Shown here one piece after another: positions 54,730 to 64,000 of a stretch of 64,000 bases of DNA (the stretch's first letter is position 1; each line of letters begins with the position of its first letter). Source of the DNA: Apodospora peruviana (lineage: Eukaryota; Ascomycota; Sordariomycetes; Sordariales; Lasiosphaeriaceae); the NCBI GenBank assembly GCA_033439685.1, contig JAUEDM010000001.1:8804001-8868000 (forward strand), written 5' to 3'. Under the pieces are notes generated by a model. The model was not told where the DNA came from. It did not search any database and saw only the letters and a program-made list of their open reading frames with translations. A program made the position numbers and the translations under genes.

Positions 54730-55595
54730 ATGAACAGGCCTGATGAAGAAGAGGACAGTGTCCTCCAAAAGGATAATGTCTATCCACCAAACTTCCTACC
54801 AACCGACGCTGACGCCGACGCCATCAACCACAGTCAACATAACCCAACCAAGATGCAAAAGCCTTTCTGGAAACACATGATCGTGCACGGCGGAAAATCC
54901 GACGCCGGACGCAAAATTCTGGACCCGTTAAAGGAAATGGATATGCAGATGATGCGTGTGTGGTGCTTTAACGGCCAGGGACGGACAAAAACAAAGCTCC
55001 CGGATGGGCGAATCGTCTTCATCGGCGGCCAGCACGAGGACTGGTCAGACCCAGACTTTGTCACATACAACGATGTCGTCGTTGTGCATGCCCCGCCACC
55101 ACCAGAGACCAATAATACTATTCACAGCGCCGGCCGAAATCGACACCCACCGAGATCGATATTTACGGCTATCCCTTCAGCACGTTCCCAGAAACCAAAT
55201 TCCACACGGCCACGTACTACAGGGACGAGGCCAGCGGCGGAGGCAAGGAGTACATCTACATCATCGGCGGCCTGGACTACGGCGATGGTCCGCACAGCAA
55301 GGCCACCCTGACCTTCCGACTGGACCTGCAGGACTATAGTATCCAACCTATAGAGGCAACTGGCGACATGCCTCCACCGAATCTAGATGATGGGACGTTG
55401 GAAAGGCGCTGTTGCAATATTGGATGGGGACGGTATTTTATTGTTGTGTCTGACAATTGTAACAAGACTGCTTACAGGTTGTCGATTCCGAGCATGCGAT
55501 GGTCGAGGCTTTATATCTTCTACTGGCGGGAGGATGGAACTCCTGACTATACCCCATGGCCGACTGAGAGGGGGAAGAAAAAGGTCAAACGCTAG
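54730..55595 (+). pseudogene. Kelch-like/galactose-oxidase-type repeat protein, one frameshift
   Basis: ATG 54730 opens MNRPDEEEDSVLQKDNVYPP, then FWKHMIVHGGKSDAG and DGRIVFIGGQHEDWSD. Near 55140-55155 (a CCCACC run) the frame shifts by one. The next frame reads EIDIYGYPFSTFPETKFHTA, YIYIIGGLDYGDGPHSK, ATLTFRLDLQDYSIQPIEAT followed by GDMPP, and CNIGWGRYFIVVSDN, to TAG 55593-55595. The motifs IVHGG, IVFIGG and YIIGG with following F-R-L-D-L are kelch-repeat signatures, so the product would be a small beta-propeller of about 288 aa. No intron can explain the break. Partner or substrate unknown. Confidence 0.6.
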
Positions 55596-56235
55596 TCAGA
55601 TGCGGATTACCAGATTAGTCTTTGATGCCAGTTGATTCAGACGTTCCAGCATGGGCTGGAGATGGTCAGCAACGTTCTTCATCCGGGCCGAGCCCAAAGT
55701 ACGGAAATGCATTGAATATTGCCCAAATACGTATCGTTATGCTGCTCAAGACACGTCCCATGTTGCACCATTTAACATGCCAAGTCCGAGGTCGCTGACT
55801 TCTCCGATCAAATCCAACCATCTGACGCATGTCATCCTAAGCAACTAATAGTCCGCATTCGGCAATCAACAGTTGATTGGATAACTGCAAGGGTCGATCT
55901 TCCACAGGACATTCTCGTCCGGTCTGATACCTGGGTTAGAGTTCTTGGGGCTGTGTAGGCCGACGGGGATGCATTGCAACAGTAAGCTGCTTCTCGCACA
56001 TTTTCCCCCATATGGCTATCAATCCTATGCAGGACAGCCTGAAGAGGCAAGGTCCTGTACGCCAAGAATCCATAAATCTGTCCCAACACCATACATGAGG
56101 TTGCATCATCCCAAGCAACGATATGGAAGGGAGGTCAGCACATTAGACAAATAATATTTAAACCACAACGACATCGCTGTTCGCCTCTGCGTTTTATTCT
56201 GTGTAATATCACGGGAACATATATCGTGGCCCAAG
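55596..56235. other. Intergenic
   Basis: Promoter side of the GMC oxidoreductase gene. No gene seen. Confidence 0.5.
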
Positions 56236-58382
56236 ATGGCCATCTTTCGTCCTTCGGCCTTCGTAATAGGTCTTCTCGTCGCCATCTTTGCGTTGCGGCT
56301 CGTCAGCGCGATATCGGCATCTGCGTTGGGTGCCAGACATGTTATAAACTTGGGGGATCTCCGAGAGTCCTACGACTTCATCATCGTTGGAGGCGGTACT
56401 GCTGGACTGACGATAGCTGACCGTCTCACCGAGTCAAGCAAATGTAGGCGCCCACTATATCAACTTTACACATTGTCTCATCAAACGATTTGAGCTCGCT
56501 GATAAGACATGCAGACAATGTTTTGGTCGTTGAATATGGCGAATTTGGTACGCCTGAAGCCCCAATTCAGATATCTGCGAAAAGAGAAACTGAAGCTCAC
56601 AGACATATGATGGTGGGAACAGCAAACGCGTCCGACTCCGCAACACTCTCGAGTCGCATGTCGGCAATCGTGTCGAAACCACAGCCCGAGCTGGGCAACA
56701 AGACTATTACCATCAATGTCGGCTACTGCGTTGGCGGCAGCTCGGCGATCAACGGCATGGCAGTGATGCGAGGCACGAAAAAGGACTACGCTATCTGGGC
56801 AGAGTTGGGAAACAAGGGATCAACATGGGATTGGGATGGGATGTTGCCTTACTTCAAGAAGGTAACCGACCACAATAAACGTTGGACTCCAATCTGTTGC
56901 TAAACAATGCTCTAGGCTATTCATTTCAAACCTCCGGACCCAACCCTCGCAGCAGACTTCAACATCACATATGACCTCGCAAACTGGGGACAATACGAAT
57001 CCACAAGAGTCTATGCTTCATATCCAGGTGGACTAAACGCCAGTCTCAGTATGTCCCATCAACCCACCCACACACCACTGCTATTCCACCGTTCACTAAC
57101 ACGACCTCGGTACCTAGAGACGAACTACGAAGCACTGCAAACCGTGCCAGGAATCGACTTCCCAAAAGACGGACACAGCGGTCGAGGCGGCCTGTTCTAT
57201 TACCAAGTATCCGTCGACCCCAAAACTCGTCAGCGATCATACGCCCGAACAGGTCACTGGGATAACCTCAACCGAACCAACTACGACATCATCACCGGTT
57301 CCAGGGTAACCAAAATTCTTTTCAGCAACAACAAAGTCGCGACAGCCGTCCAGTTTGTCCCGGCAAAGTCAAACGGAACCGCCGCCCATTTCATCGTCAA
57401 GGCGCGTAAGGAGATCATTCTCTCCGCCGGCGCCATTCACACTCCGCAAATTCTGCAGCTCAGCGGCATCGGGCCGGCCAGTCTGCTAAAGAAAGCAAAG
57501 ATACCTGTGGTGGTTGATCTTCCTGGCGTGGGGTCCAATTTTCAAGATCATCCAATCGGGCCGACAGCGTTATTCAGCTGTATGTCTACCTCTCTTACCA
57601 TATCTCTGATATGTAACTGACCATGACCAAAAGATGGGATCCAACCCCCCATCTCACCAAAAAACTCAACACTTCCACCAAGCGAAGGCCAGGGCCAAGG
57701 TCTCGTCGCCGATCTCCCTCTTCCCATCGCAGCACCAGACACCTACATCCAAATCGCCCGCCACCTCGCATCGCAGAACCCGTCCCAATTTCTACCGCCA
57801 CATACCCCCGGTCCAGTGGTAGCAGGATATAAAGCCCAACAAGCCATCTTTGCGCGCGAAATGCTTTCCAAAGAGCTAACTTTCCTGCACTATATCGTCC
57901 CTCCAGTCCCAGCCGGCACGCCAATAAACTTCCACATCCTTTCCCGTGGAACAGTTCAAGTCGATCCGTCGTCTCCTGACTCACCAAATCCATTAATCGA
58001 CTACCGTGCCCTCACAAATCCGATCGATGTGGACCTGATGATAGCTTATATCCAGTTTCTGCGGATATTCTATCTCTCTGGGCCGCTGGCCAGGTATAAT
58101 ACCACTGAGATCAGTCCCGGTTCGAACGTTACGAGCTATGAGCAGTTAGCTCGGTTTGTCAGAACGAGCTATAGTCCGCAGGGATGGCATCCTATAGGCA
58201 CGGCGGCGAAGATGCGTAGGGAACTAGGCGGGGTGGTTGATGATGAGCTTAGGGTTTATGGGACCAAGAGACTCAGGGTCGCAGATGCGAGCGTCATGCC
58301 TACGCTTATTGGGGGGACTACGCAGTTGACTGCGTATGCGATTGGGGAGAAAGTTGCTGATATGATCAAGGGGAGTTGGTAA
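56236..58382 (+). CDS. GMC-family FAD oxidoreductase, secreted
   Basis: Five exons, 56236-56443, 56515-56861, 56916-57048, 57118-57579 and 57634-58382, total 1899 nt and give 632 aa. All introns (54-71 nt) have GTAGG/GTAAC/GTATG donors and AG acceptors, and every join keeps frame. A signal peptide is present (MAIFRPSAFVIGLLVAIFAL). FAD is bound by DFIIVGGGTAGLTIADRL with a downstream acidic LVVEYG. GMC signature 1 is VGYCVGGSSAINGMAVMRG, and signature 2 is ILSAGAIHTPQILQLSGIG. The C-terminal domain has the active-site His in GWHPIGTAAK and LRVADASVMPTLIGGTTQ. The second catalytic position, often His or Asn, appears as part of GTTQ, so the exact partner residue is uncertain. Likely an extracellular aryl-alcohol or glucose-type oxidase/dehydrogenase; the substrate cannot be read from sequence. 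Confidence 0.93.
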
Positions 58383-58414
58383 CTAAGGATGGAAACTGTT
58401 GCTTGCAAGTTTGG

Positions 58415-58560
58415 ATCTAGAGTTGAAACTCATCGGCCAGATATTCGAGTTCAGACCCGATGATCTCCTTTCGCAAATCATTTCCTTGCTATTGCTGTGT
58501 GCGTCTCAGAGTATTGATACTTACGTACCTAGGGTAATCATGCCAAAAAGAAATCGCCAC
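58415..58560 (+). repeat. Dispersed repeat, copy 2
   Basis: Shares CCAG(A/G)TATTCGA(A/G)T(T/C)CAGACCC and TTTCCTTGCTATTG with 38979-39105. It lies directly downstream of the GMC gene stop codon. Confidence 0.5.
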
Positions 58561-58582
58561 TTCAACCCTCCATCACATCTAC

Positions 58583-59935
58583 TTACCTGCCAGCCACCTT
58601 CGGCGCATCAAACAACCCACACCTGCCCCCTTTCATGAACCGCATCGCATCGGCCTGTACATCCCCCAGCTCCTCTTCAATCACCCACCCCAACCGCTCC
58701 TTACTACTAACATTATGACTCAAAGGCCCGTACAACATCCACCCGCTAAGCGGCTTCAGCGTCCCATGCATATGTCTATTCTCATCCTCCGCCAAACTCA
58801 AATTACCCCCCGACCTCTGCAATGCCTCTTTGTAACCAACCGGCGGCCCAGCGGTAATCTGTTTCCCGAGCATACCAGCCGCGACATACGCCTCAAATTT
58901 ATCGGTGCCATTAAAATCGTGCATCAGAAACGGCGCCCTGGCATAGCCGATGGGGACATCACTAAGATCAAGCATCGGATAGGAAATCCCGTCCAACGTC
59001 AGCAAGTTCTGTCCTTGCCCGCGTGCAAACGGACCGCCGTTATCGTTCCAGAAATAGAAGCCCGTGATCCAGCCCGACACGTAGAGGGGCGGCATCCCAC
59101 ACACGGGATGCTCTGGCGTTTTCGCGGAAACGATCTGGTTCCAGAAATCCTTTGTGGCAGGCGAGTCGGGATCTCTAAAACTCGTCACGAATCTAGACAG
59201 AATCGGACGCAAACGCGCGCGATATTGTTCAGCCTCAGAGCCGAAAGCAGGTAGACGCTCCAATTTGGCGAGGAGCTTTTCCCAATCCTGCTGCGAGCCG
59301 AGAAGTGTGACGGACGGTAATCCACACACAACTTTGCCCGAGAACTTGAAATATGCTTTCGTCAGGCCCATCATCAAAATATTAGCCGTCATGACGTCGC
59401 TTTCTGTTGTGGTGGAAAAATTGGGCACGATCCACTCCAAAAGCCAGTCCGTTTTCACGCGCTTCTGGATCTCGTCTTTGAATCGCATGAGGATATCGTA
59501 CCACGTCAGGTCCTCAATGTAGATCTCCTTCTGGCCTTCGTGGTCCACAAACAGTTTGCGGATCTCTTCGGCGTGCGAGAGCATGTAGAAATTCATTTGG
59601 ACTAGGATGGTAAACCAGACTTCGTCTGGGCGGATGACAAGATGTAAATGTTCGCCCCAGGCTTGGATCGCGCCGCGAATGAAGGAGTCGCCTGATGGGT
59701 GGAGGCCTTCCGACCCTGATGAAGAGGAGAAGTTGGTGCCGGTGACGGAGTGGGAGGTCATTATTAGCTTCGCGGTGTTGTTAAAGAATTCGTTTGGAGC
59801 GGATTTGCGGAAGAAGGACATTTCGGAGGTGGCCGCGAGGTTGCCGCCGCTGTAGGGTTTTGGGTCGCCGCCGGGGATGATTACCACGGCGGCGGACGCC
59901 GTGGTGATGGCCAAGGTGAGGGTTTGGAGGCGCAT
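58583..59935 (-). CDS. Secreted DUF4419 protein
   Basis: A single exon from ATG 59935 encodes 450 aa. A signal peptide starts MRLQTLTLAITTASAAVVII. The body follows the DUF4419 pattern: GAIQAWGEHLHLVIRPDEVW, FTILVQMNFYMLSHAEEIRK followed by LFVDHEGQKE, TWYDILMRFKDEIQKRVKTD, GLPSVTLLGSQQDWEKLLAK and a Trp/Gly-rich SGWITGFYFWNDNG. Such proteins are widespread in fungi and bacteria without an established biochemical role. Two possible N-glycosylation sites (FNGTD, GGNLSLAE) agree with secretion. The gene appears intact; the C-terminal RFMKGGRCGLFDAPKVAGR is as in relatives. Convergent with the GMC gene. Confidence 0.85.
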   Translation of the reverse strand: MRLQTLTLAITTASAAVVIIPGGDPKPYSGGNLAATSEMSFFRKSAPNEFFNNTAKLIMTSHSVTGTNFSSSSGSEGLHPSGDSFIRGAIQAWGEHLHLVIRPDEVWFTILVQMNFYMLSHAEEIRKLFVDHEGQKEIYIEDLTWYDILMRFKDEIQKRVKTDWLLEWIVPNFSTTTESDVMTANILMMGLTKAYFKFSGKVVCGLPSVTLLGSQQDWEKLLAKLERLPAFGSEAEQYRARLRPILSRFVTSFRDPDSPATKDFWNQIVSAKTPEHPVCGMPPLYVSGWITGFYFWNDNGGPFARGQGQNLLTLDGISYPMLDLSDVPIGYARAPFLMHDFNGTDKFEAYVAAGMLGKQITAGPPVGYKEALQRSGGNLSLAEDENRHMHGTLKPLSGWMLYGPLSHNVSSKERLGWVIEEELGDVQADAMRFMKGGRCGLFDAPKVAGR

Positions 59936-61018
59936 CTTGGTCGGTTCAGATCTCACCGGGGCAGACCGTCGAATAAATTCGGATCAGCAATGGGTTGAGA
60001 TCTGGACGATTGAAATGGATTTAAGTACTGTGACCTGTCTGGGAAGCTCAAAGCGGGGGCAAACTCGTATTCAGGATCTCCAGACTAGAAATCCGGGGTA
60101 AGCAGTTGGCCGTTGTAGTTGTATTTTAATATGTGCGGCAATATCAGCTAAATTCTCCAAGCCACTATTTTAGGATAAATCGAAACCTTGGCTAGTCGCC
60201 TGGGTCCGTTCCCCGTTTTGAGTAGGCAGTGACACCATGCAAGAGATGAGACATAACACAAACAAATTAATACATGTGAACGTTTACGTCGTTGTACGTA
60301 ATCCATGGCTAGGAGGGCCCCAAGGTGATGTCAACAAACTTGCTTGGGCGGCCTAAAAGACAGTCTTGACGCCATTCAGCTCAGGAACATACACTAATTG
60401 ACAACAACCTAGGTACTGCTGCTAGTTTCATGTAGCCTCGTGCAGTAAAAAAAAGGAACCAAGGTTACGAATAAATAGGTCAGTTAATGCCAGGAAGAAC
60501 CTTGCGGTCCCGAGAATCTCGACATGTGCAGTACTTGGCGAGGCCCAGTCTTGATTTGAAGTAAATTCAACAGTCACCAACTGCATACCATATTACCAGA
60601 GGGTTGGTTCTCCGCCGGGTAAAGTCATGTCCTCAGCCTCAGAGTTGTGATCATCGTTGCGTTGCAGCTGCCAAGAGACGGGAGAATCCTGCCTCTAGAA
60701 GCAAAGAACCCCTTTTGTGTCGTCGGTGACAAAGTTTGTCTGATCACCCCTGTCTCTCTCCATGTTCATGTATGTACAATGGTACATACTACATCTTCAA
60801 CACTCAATCAACCACTGAATGCGACCATCTTTCACAAACGGTAGCGCCTCGAAAGTACTCTCATCGAGAAGACTGATACAGTGTACCGACAAATAAGGTG
60901 AATAATACTACTGAACTATTATTCTTCACGACAGGAAACAAACCCTCCTTTTCCGACCAGGAAACCAAAACCCCCAAAACAATAGAGGTCTTAAAACCGT
61001 AATCATGAAAGCCATTCA
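59936..61018. other. Intergenic, no supported gene
   Basis: 1.08 kb. AT-rich patches, no gene or RNA recognised. Confidence 0.55.
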
Positions 61019-64000
61019 TCACACCTCAGTCTCAATCCCCTGCTCCTTACTGCCATGCTCGAACATCCCATCCATAACCTTCCCTTTCCCCTTCTTAACC
61101 GAATCAGCCATCCAGTCCAGCGTCCGGGCCGCTTTCCACTGCATAACCCCTCGATGCTTCCGATGCAGCTGCTTGTGATGCTTCTTGTAATCCTGCACCT
61201 GCGCGAGCGGACCCCTCGAGCCATCATCATCGCTACCGTCACCGCTCTTCCCACCGAGCGCCGATTCGCTCTTCTGCTTCAGCTTCTTGAGCGGCTTCTT
61301 CACTCCAGATTCCTCATCGTCGTCGCTGCTGCTCGAACTGCTAGTATCGTCGTTGGCTTTTCGCAGCATCTTGCGCTTCTCGGCTTCTTCTTTTGAGTCT
61401 CGGCGTTTCACTTGATCTACATCGTCATCGTCGCTAGAAGAGTCCAGCTCAGACCATGACTCGTCATCATCGTGCCCATCGGCGTCATTCTTGCCTGCCG
61501 GCAACCCGGCATCATCATCCTCGGCCATCTTCTCGTCGTTGACCATATCCAGCACCTCCATCACCCCATGGACGTCCGAGTTCTGCGACTTCCCGGCATA
61601 TTTCTTATGATACCCGCTCAGCCCGCGCCAGAGCTTGACCGAGCTCAGCTCGATCTCACCCAGCGGCTGCTCACCTTCCTCCAAGCCATTGTATTCGGCA
61701 CATCCGCGAGCCCGCTCACACTGCTTCTTCCCACCTTTCCAGACCTTCAGCGTGACATTCCTCTGCTCCTCCTCGTCGGGAATCGAACTGAGCCACAATA
61801 CCGCGATGGCAGGGTTCGAGTCAGTTATTACGGACGAGTGGTAAAACTCGATGACCATTGAGGTGGCATATCGCTTAGTCACGCCCAAGAATATGCTCTC
61901 CTCCTTTTTCTGTTTGGGCATCCACCCATCGTCTGAAGGATGCATCTTACCCTTTCCAATCTTGGTCTTCAACTTTAACTTGGCGTGCCTGATATTCTCA
62001 TCCAACTGCCCCTTCGGTCGGATGGGTCCCTTGACCTCGAGCGTCCCGTAATCCCAGCCCCTTAACTCGCGCGGCATCTGCAGTTCCACACTACGCCAAA
62101 CCAAGCTGATCCGTGCTCGGCCATACCCAATGCCGCCCGCCAGTGGGTACGTCTCCATGACCTGGCTGCGATGCTCAAAGACTCGACGAAGCGGAAGGTA
62201 AACAACACCCAGTAGAGGATCATTCTCGCCCTCTCGGCTGTCACGGACAGCGATGATGACCTCTGCGGTCTTCCAGTCCTTGACAAACTTTTCCGTGCCG
62301 GCGTTGAAGAAGGGCTTGGCGTTCTTCGGTTTCGTCCTGGAGCGGTAAATCTTCCGGTGATTCAGAACTATGGTGCAATAGCTATCCGGCAGGTCGTCCG
62401 CTTGCTCCGCCTCGTCTTCCTTGTCTTCGCCGTCACCAGCACCCTGTTTCCTGTTCCGATTGAGCCTGGCGACCTCCAGCCCGGTAACATTGTGGATCTG
62501 GATGCCCAGAATACCGCTCGGCAACCCATCAGGAGGTGGTGCAGAGATGATCATGTTGTCTTCCGCCTCTTTGAAGTCCTGCGCTTCTTGCTGGTGAAGT
62601 TCTTTCGACTCGTCCTTGGACCAGTTCGCCTCACGCAGTTTCGACATTGCTTGCTCTGAAATCCGGCGCTTGAGCGTCTCAAGGTCGCGAATGCTTGGGT
62701 CGAAAGTTTGCTTGTCAAGCTGGGACTGCTGGATATGAGCCTTGGAGAAATAACCAACTGACCACTCCAAGGTTCCCGGCATTTTCTCGTCCGGATCTTC
62801 TGCCCGGAGCTCGTCTGACCTGTCGCACATCTTGTTCTTAGTCTTCGAACCATGCATCAGCTCCTTCAAGCTAATCTCGGTCCGCCCAAGGTCGTCATCA
62901 GCCGTGTGCTTGTCCGAATCCCAGAGCTGCAGTCGAAGCGTCTCTTCGGCATTAATCTCGTCCGGCGAAACCAATACGGCAGCCCATTCACTCCAGTTAG
63001 GATCGTTTTGGTCGATGGCGATGCGCGTAGATGCGACCGGCTTGCCAAACTTCCCCCACGAGACTGTCACGTAGGAGTCGCTCGATCCACTCTTGGGGAT
63101 AACGCCACCGTCGCCTTGCTTGAACCCACACGCTCGTCGGATAAAGACCATAACAACGCCTCGGGTCAGGGTGTCCTTCTTGAAATCGTCGCCCATCAAC
63201 ATGTCCTTGAGATCCAAAGTCAGTGATTTGGGTGCCACGTATTCGGCGAGAGCAGCATCGATGGCCGATTGCACAAATGAGGAAAGGAGCGGAATGTCCA
63301 TGAGGTTGATGCTGTGTTTTGACAGTGGAACGCAAGAGAGGTCGGCTCGTGGTTGACCAAGGAATGTCAGAGTGCAGAGCTCGAAGAACGGAGGGTCCGG
63401 TGTAAGCTGCAAACGGAGTCGCATGACTCCAACGAGACCTCGCACCTCAACCCACACTGGCACCGCGATGCCACCGGGTAGGTAGAACTTGAGGTAGAGA
63501 TGAGCATTCCTCGCTTTGCTCTTCAGTGATTTCCCGGACGATCTCGCCCTGTACGCGAAGGCGAGTTCCATGTTGACGAAGTCACCTTCCTCGGCCTCCA
63601 TTCCTTCTTCAATTGCCTCTTGGTCCTGCTCTTGCTCTTTGTCGGTTTTCTCCTCCCCATTCCCATTTCCGACCTCTTTGCCGTCTCCCGAATCATCAGT
63701 GTGACCCTCGCCAGGCACGGTGCGATCATTGCCCTTGGAATGCTGGAGATTCCCCTCGGAATCGACCGACTGGCTAGCAGCGGCTGTCGGGAGCCACTTG
63801 ACGCCGAGAATGCGGAAAGCTTCGCTGCCCTGGCCAATATCATCGACACTGACCATCCTGACAACCTTGGGCAAGGAGGCCTGCATGACATCCTCTAGGG
63901 TATCTACCACCGACGCAAACAAGTCAGGATTGATGAGAGGCCAAACCGATGCGAGCAGACTGTTGAGCCAAGCAACGGACTCGGGCATCTCCTTTCCCGA
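61019..64000 (-). CDS. mug190: SMP/C2-domain membrane-contact protein (Mug190/tricalbin-like), partial
   Basis: An open frame of at least 989 codons continues past the right edge, so the N-terminus (expected membrane hairpin) is outside. Positions count from Met 63988. An SMP lipid-transfer domain starts ESVAWLNSLLASVWPLINPD and runs to about 275, interrupted by an acidic insert (about 80-135). A first C2 domain lies at about 285-400 (GVVMVFIRRACGFKQGD, SDSYVTVSWGK, LQLWDSDKHTADDDLG) and a second at about 490-640 (GILGIQIHNVTGLEVARLNR, DSYCTIVLNHRKIYRSRT, DPLLGVVYLPL). The tail is a long acidic Ser/Asp region (SELDSSSDDDDVDQ) followed by a basic helix (KKHHKQLHRKHRGVMQWKAA). Such proteins tether ER to plasma membrane and move lipids. 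No interruption within the visible part. Ends with EQGIETEV. Confidence 0.88.
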   Translation of the reverse strand, partial: SGKEMPESVAWLNSLLASVWPLINPDLFASVVDTLEDVMQASLPKVVRMVSVDDIGQGSEAFRILGVKWLPTAAASQSVDSEGNLQHSKGNDRTVPGEGHTDDSGDGKEVGNGNGEEKTDKEQEQDQEAIEEGMEAEEGDFVNMELAFAYRARSSGKSLKSKARNAHLYLKFYLPGGIAVPVWVEVRGLVGVMRLRLQLTPDPPFFELCTLTFLGQPRADLSCVPLSKHSINLMDIPLLSSFVQSAIDAALAEYVAPKSLTLDLKDMLMGDDFKKDTLTRGVVMVFIRRACGFKQGDGGVIPKSGSSDSYVTVSWGKFGKPVASTRIAIDQNDPNWSEWAAVLVSPDEINAEETLRLQLWDSDKHTADDDLGRTEISLKELMHGSKTKNKMCDRSDELRAEDPDEKMPGTLEWSVGYFSKAHIQQSQLDKQTFDPSIRDLETLKRRISEQAMSKLREANWSKDESKELHQQEAQDFKEAEDNMIISAPPPDGLPSGILGIQIHNVTGLEVARLNRNRKQGAGDGEDKEDEAEQADDLPDSYCTIVLNHRKIYRSRTKPKNAKPFFNAGTEKFVKDWKTAEVIIAVRDSREGENDPLLGVVYLPLRRVFEHRSQVMETYPLAGGIGYGRARISLVWRSVELQMPRELRGWDYGTLEVKGPIRPKGQLDENIRHAKLKLKTKIGKGKMHPSDDGWMPKQKKEESIFLGVTKRYATSMVIEFYHSSVITDSNPAIAVLWLSSIPDEEEQRNVTLKVWKGGKKQCERARGCAEYNGLEEGEQPLGEIELSSVKLWRGLSGYHKKYAGKSQNSDVHGVMEVLDMVNDEKMAEDDDAGLPAGKNDADGHDDDESWSELDSSSDDDDVDQVKRRDSKEEAEKRKMLRKANDDTSSSSSSDDDEESGVKKPLKKLKQKSESALGGKSGDGSDDDGSRGPLAQVQDYKKHHKQLHRKHRGVMQWKAARTLDWMADSVKKGKGKVMDGMFEHGSKEQGIETEV

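Noticed and set aside
57595..57993. 132-codon minus-strand frame inside the GMC gene
   Set aside because: Antisense to well-supported GMC exons 4-5; no independent motif.
61019..61500. Plus-strand leucine-rich frame opposite the acidic tail of the C2 protein
   Set aside because: Complement of Asp/Glu/Ser-rich codons; a shadow frame.

Overview
This window looks like nuclear DNA of a filamentous ascomycete (Pezizomycotina). The evidence is gene content (HET domain, CFEM, Clr5, GH12, CBM1, OTT_1508-type deaminase, DUF4419, Gde1), short spliceosomal introns of about 46-110 nt with GT..AG ends and CTAAC/CTGAT-like branch sites, and wide gene spacing with no operons. No rRNA, tRNA, CRISPR array or intact transposon was found. 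All calls come from reading the sequence; exon joins were inferred from splice-site strings and reading-frame consistency.

Layout. 0-14.3 kb: a broken STAND-type N-terminal domain (minus), a Clr5-domain protein (minus), a broken Ulp1-like gene (minus), unrecognised coding remnants on both strands (8.5-10 kb), a five-exon OTT_1508-type deaminase (minus), and a zinc-finger gene with an in-frame stop (plus). 15.7-20.5 kb: a frameshifted secreted Kex2-type proprotein, a secreted con-13-like HExxH protein with a C-terminal CBM1, and a predicted prenylated (CaaX) protein. 20.7-24.3 kb: the most interesting stretch. It holds a deleted and frameshifted Ric8 fragment, a nucleoside-monophosphate-kinase-like gene broken in its DGFPR motif and followed by a decamer repeat, an unknown coding remnant, and a fungal viperin (RSAD2-type radical SAM) homologue that keeps the CxxxCxxC motif and the C-terminal LDW but has one frameshift. 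25.9-37.2 kb: a small Cys-rich protein, GDE1 (SPX-ankyrin-GDPD), a C2H2/coiled-coil regulator, a short-chain dehydrogenase and a subtilase. 37.7-45.5 kb: a multiply frameshifted alpha/beta hydrolase, an uncharacterised protein with an internal duplication, a GH12 glucanase and a double-CFEM GPI protein. 46.6-54.1 kb: two HET-domain pseudogenes flank a large Ser/Thr kinase, a hypothetical protein, a proline-rich reading frame and a BIR-like fragment. 54.7-64 kb: a frameshifted kelch-like gene, a five-exon GMC oxidoreductase, a secreted DUF4419 protein, and a tricalbin/Mug190-like SMP-C2 protein running off the right edge.

How the genes relate. There is no clear biosynthetic cluster. Several products are secreted or surface enzymes (subtilase, GH12, con-13/CBM1, CFEM, GMC, DUF4419). 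Others belong to self/non-self or immunity-type families (STAND, HET, deaminase, viperin with an NMP kinase). About ten reading frames are interrupted, many by one base, so either this is a decaying accessory (possibly RIP-affected) region or the assembly carries indel errors. The conclusion about the viperin/kinase pair depends on which of these is true.
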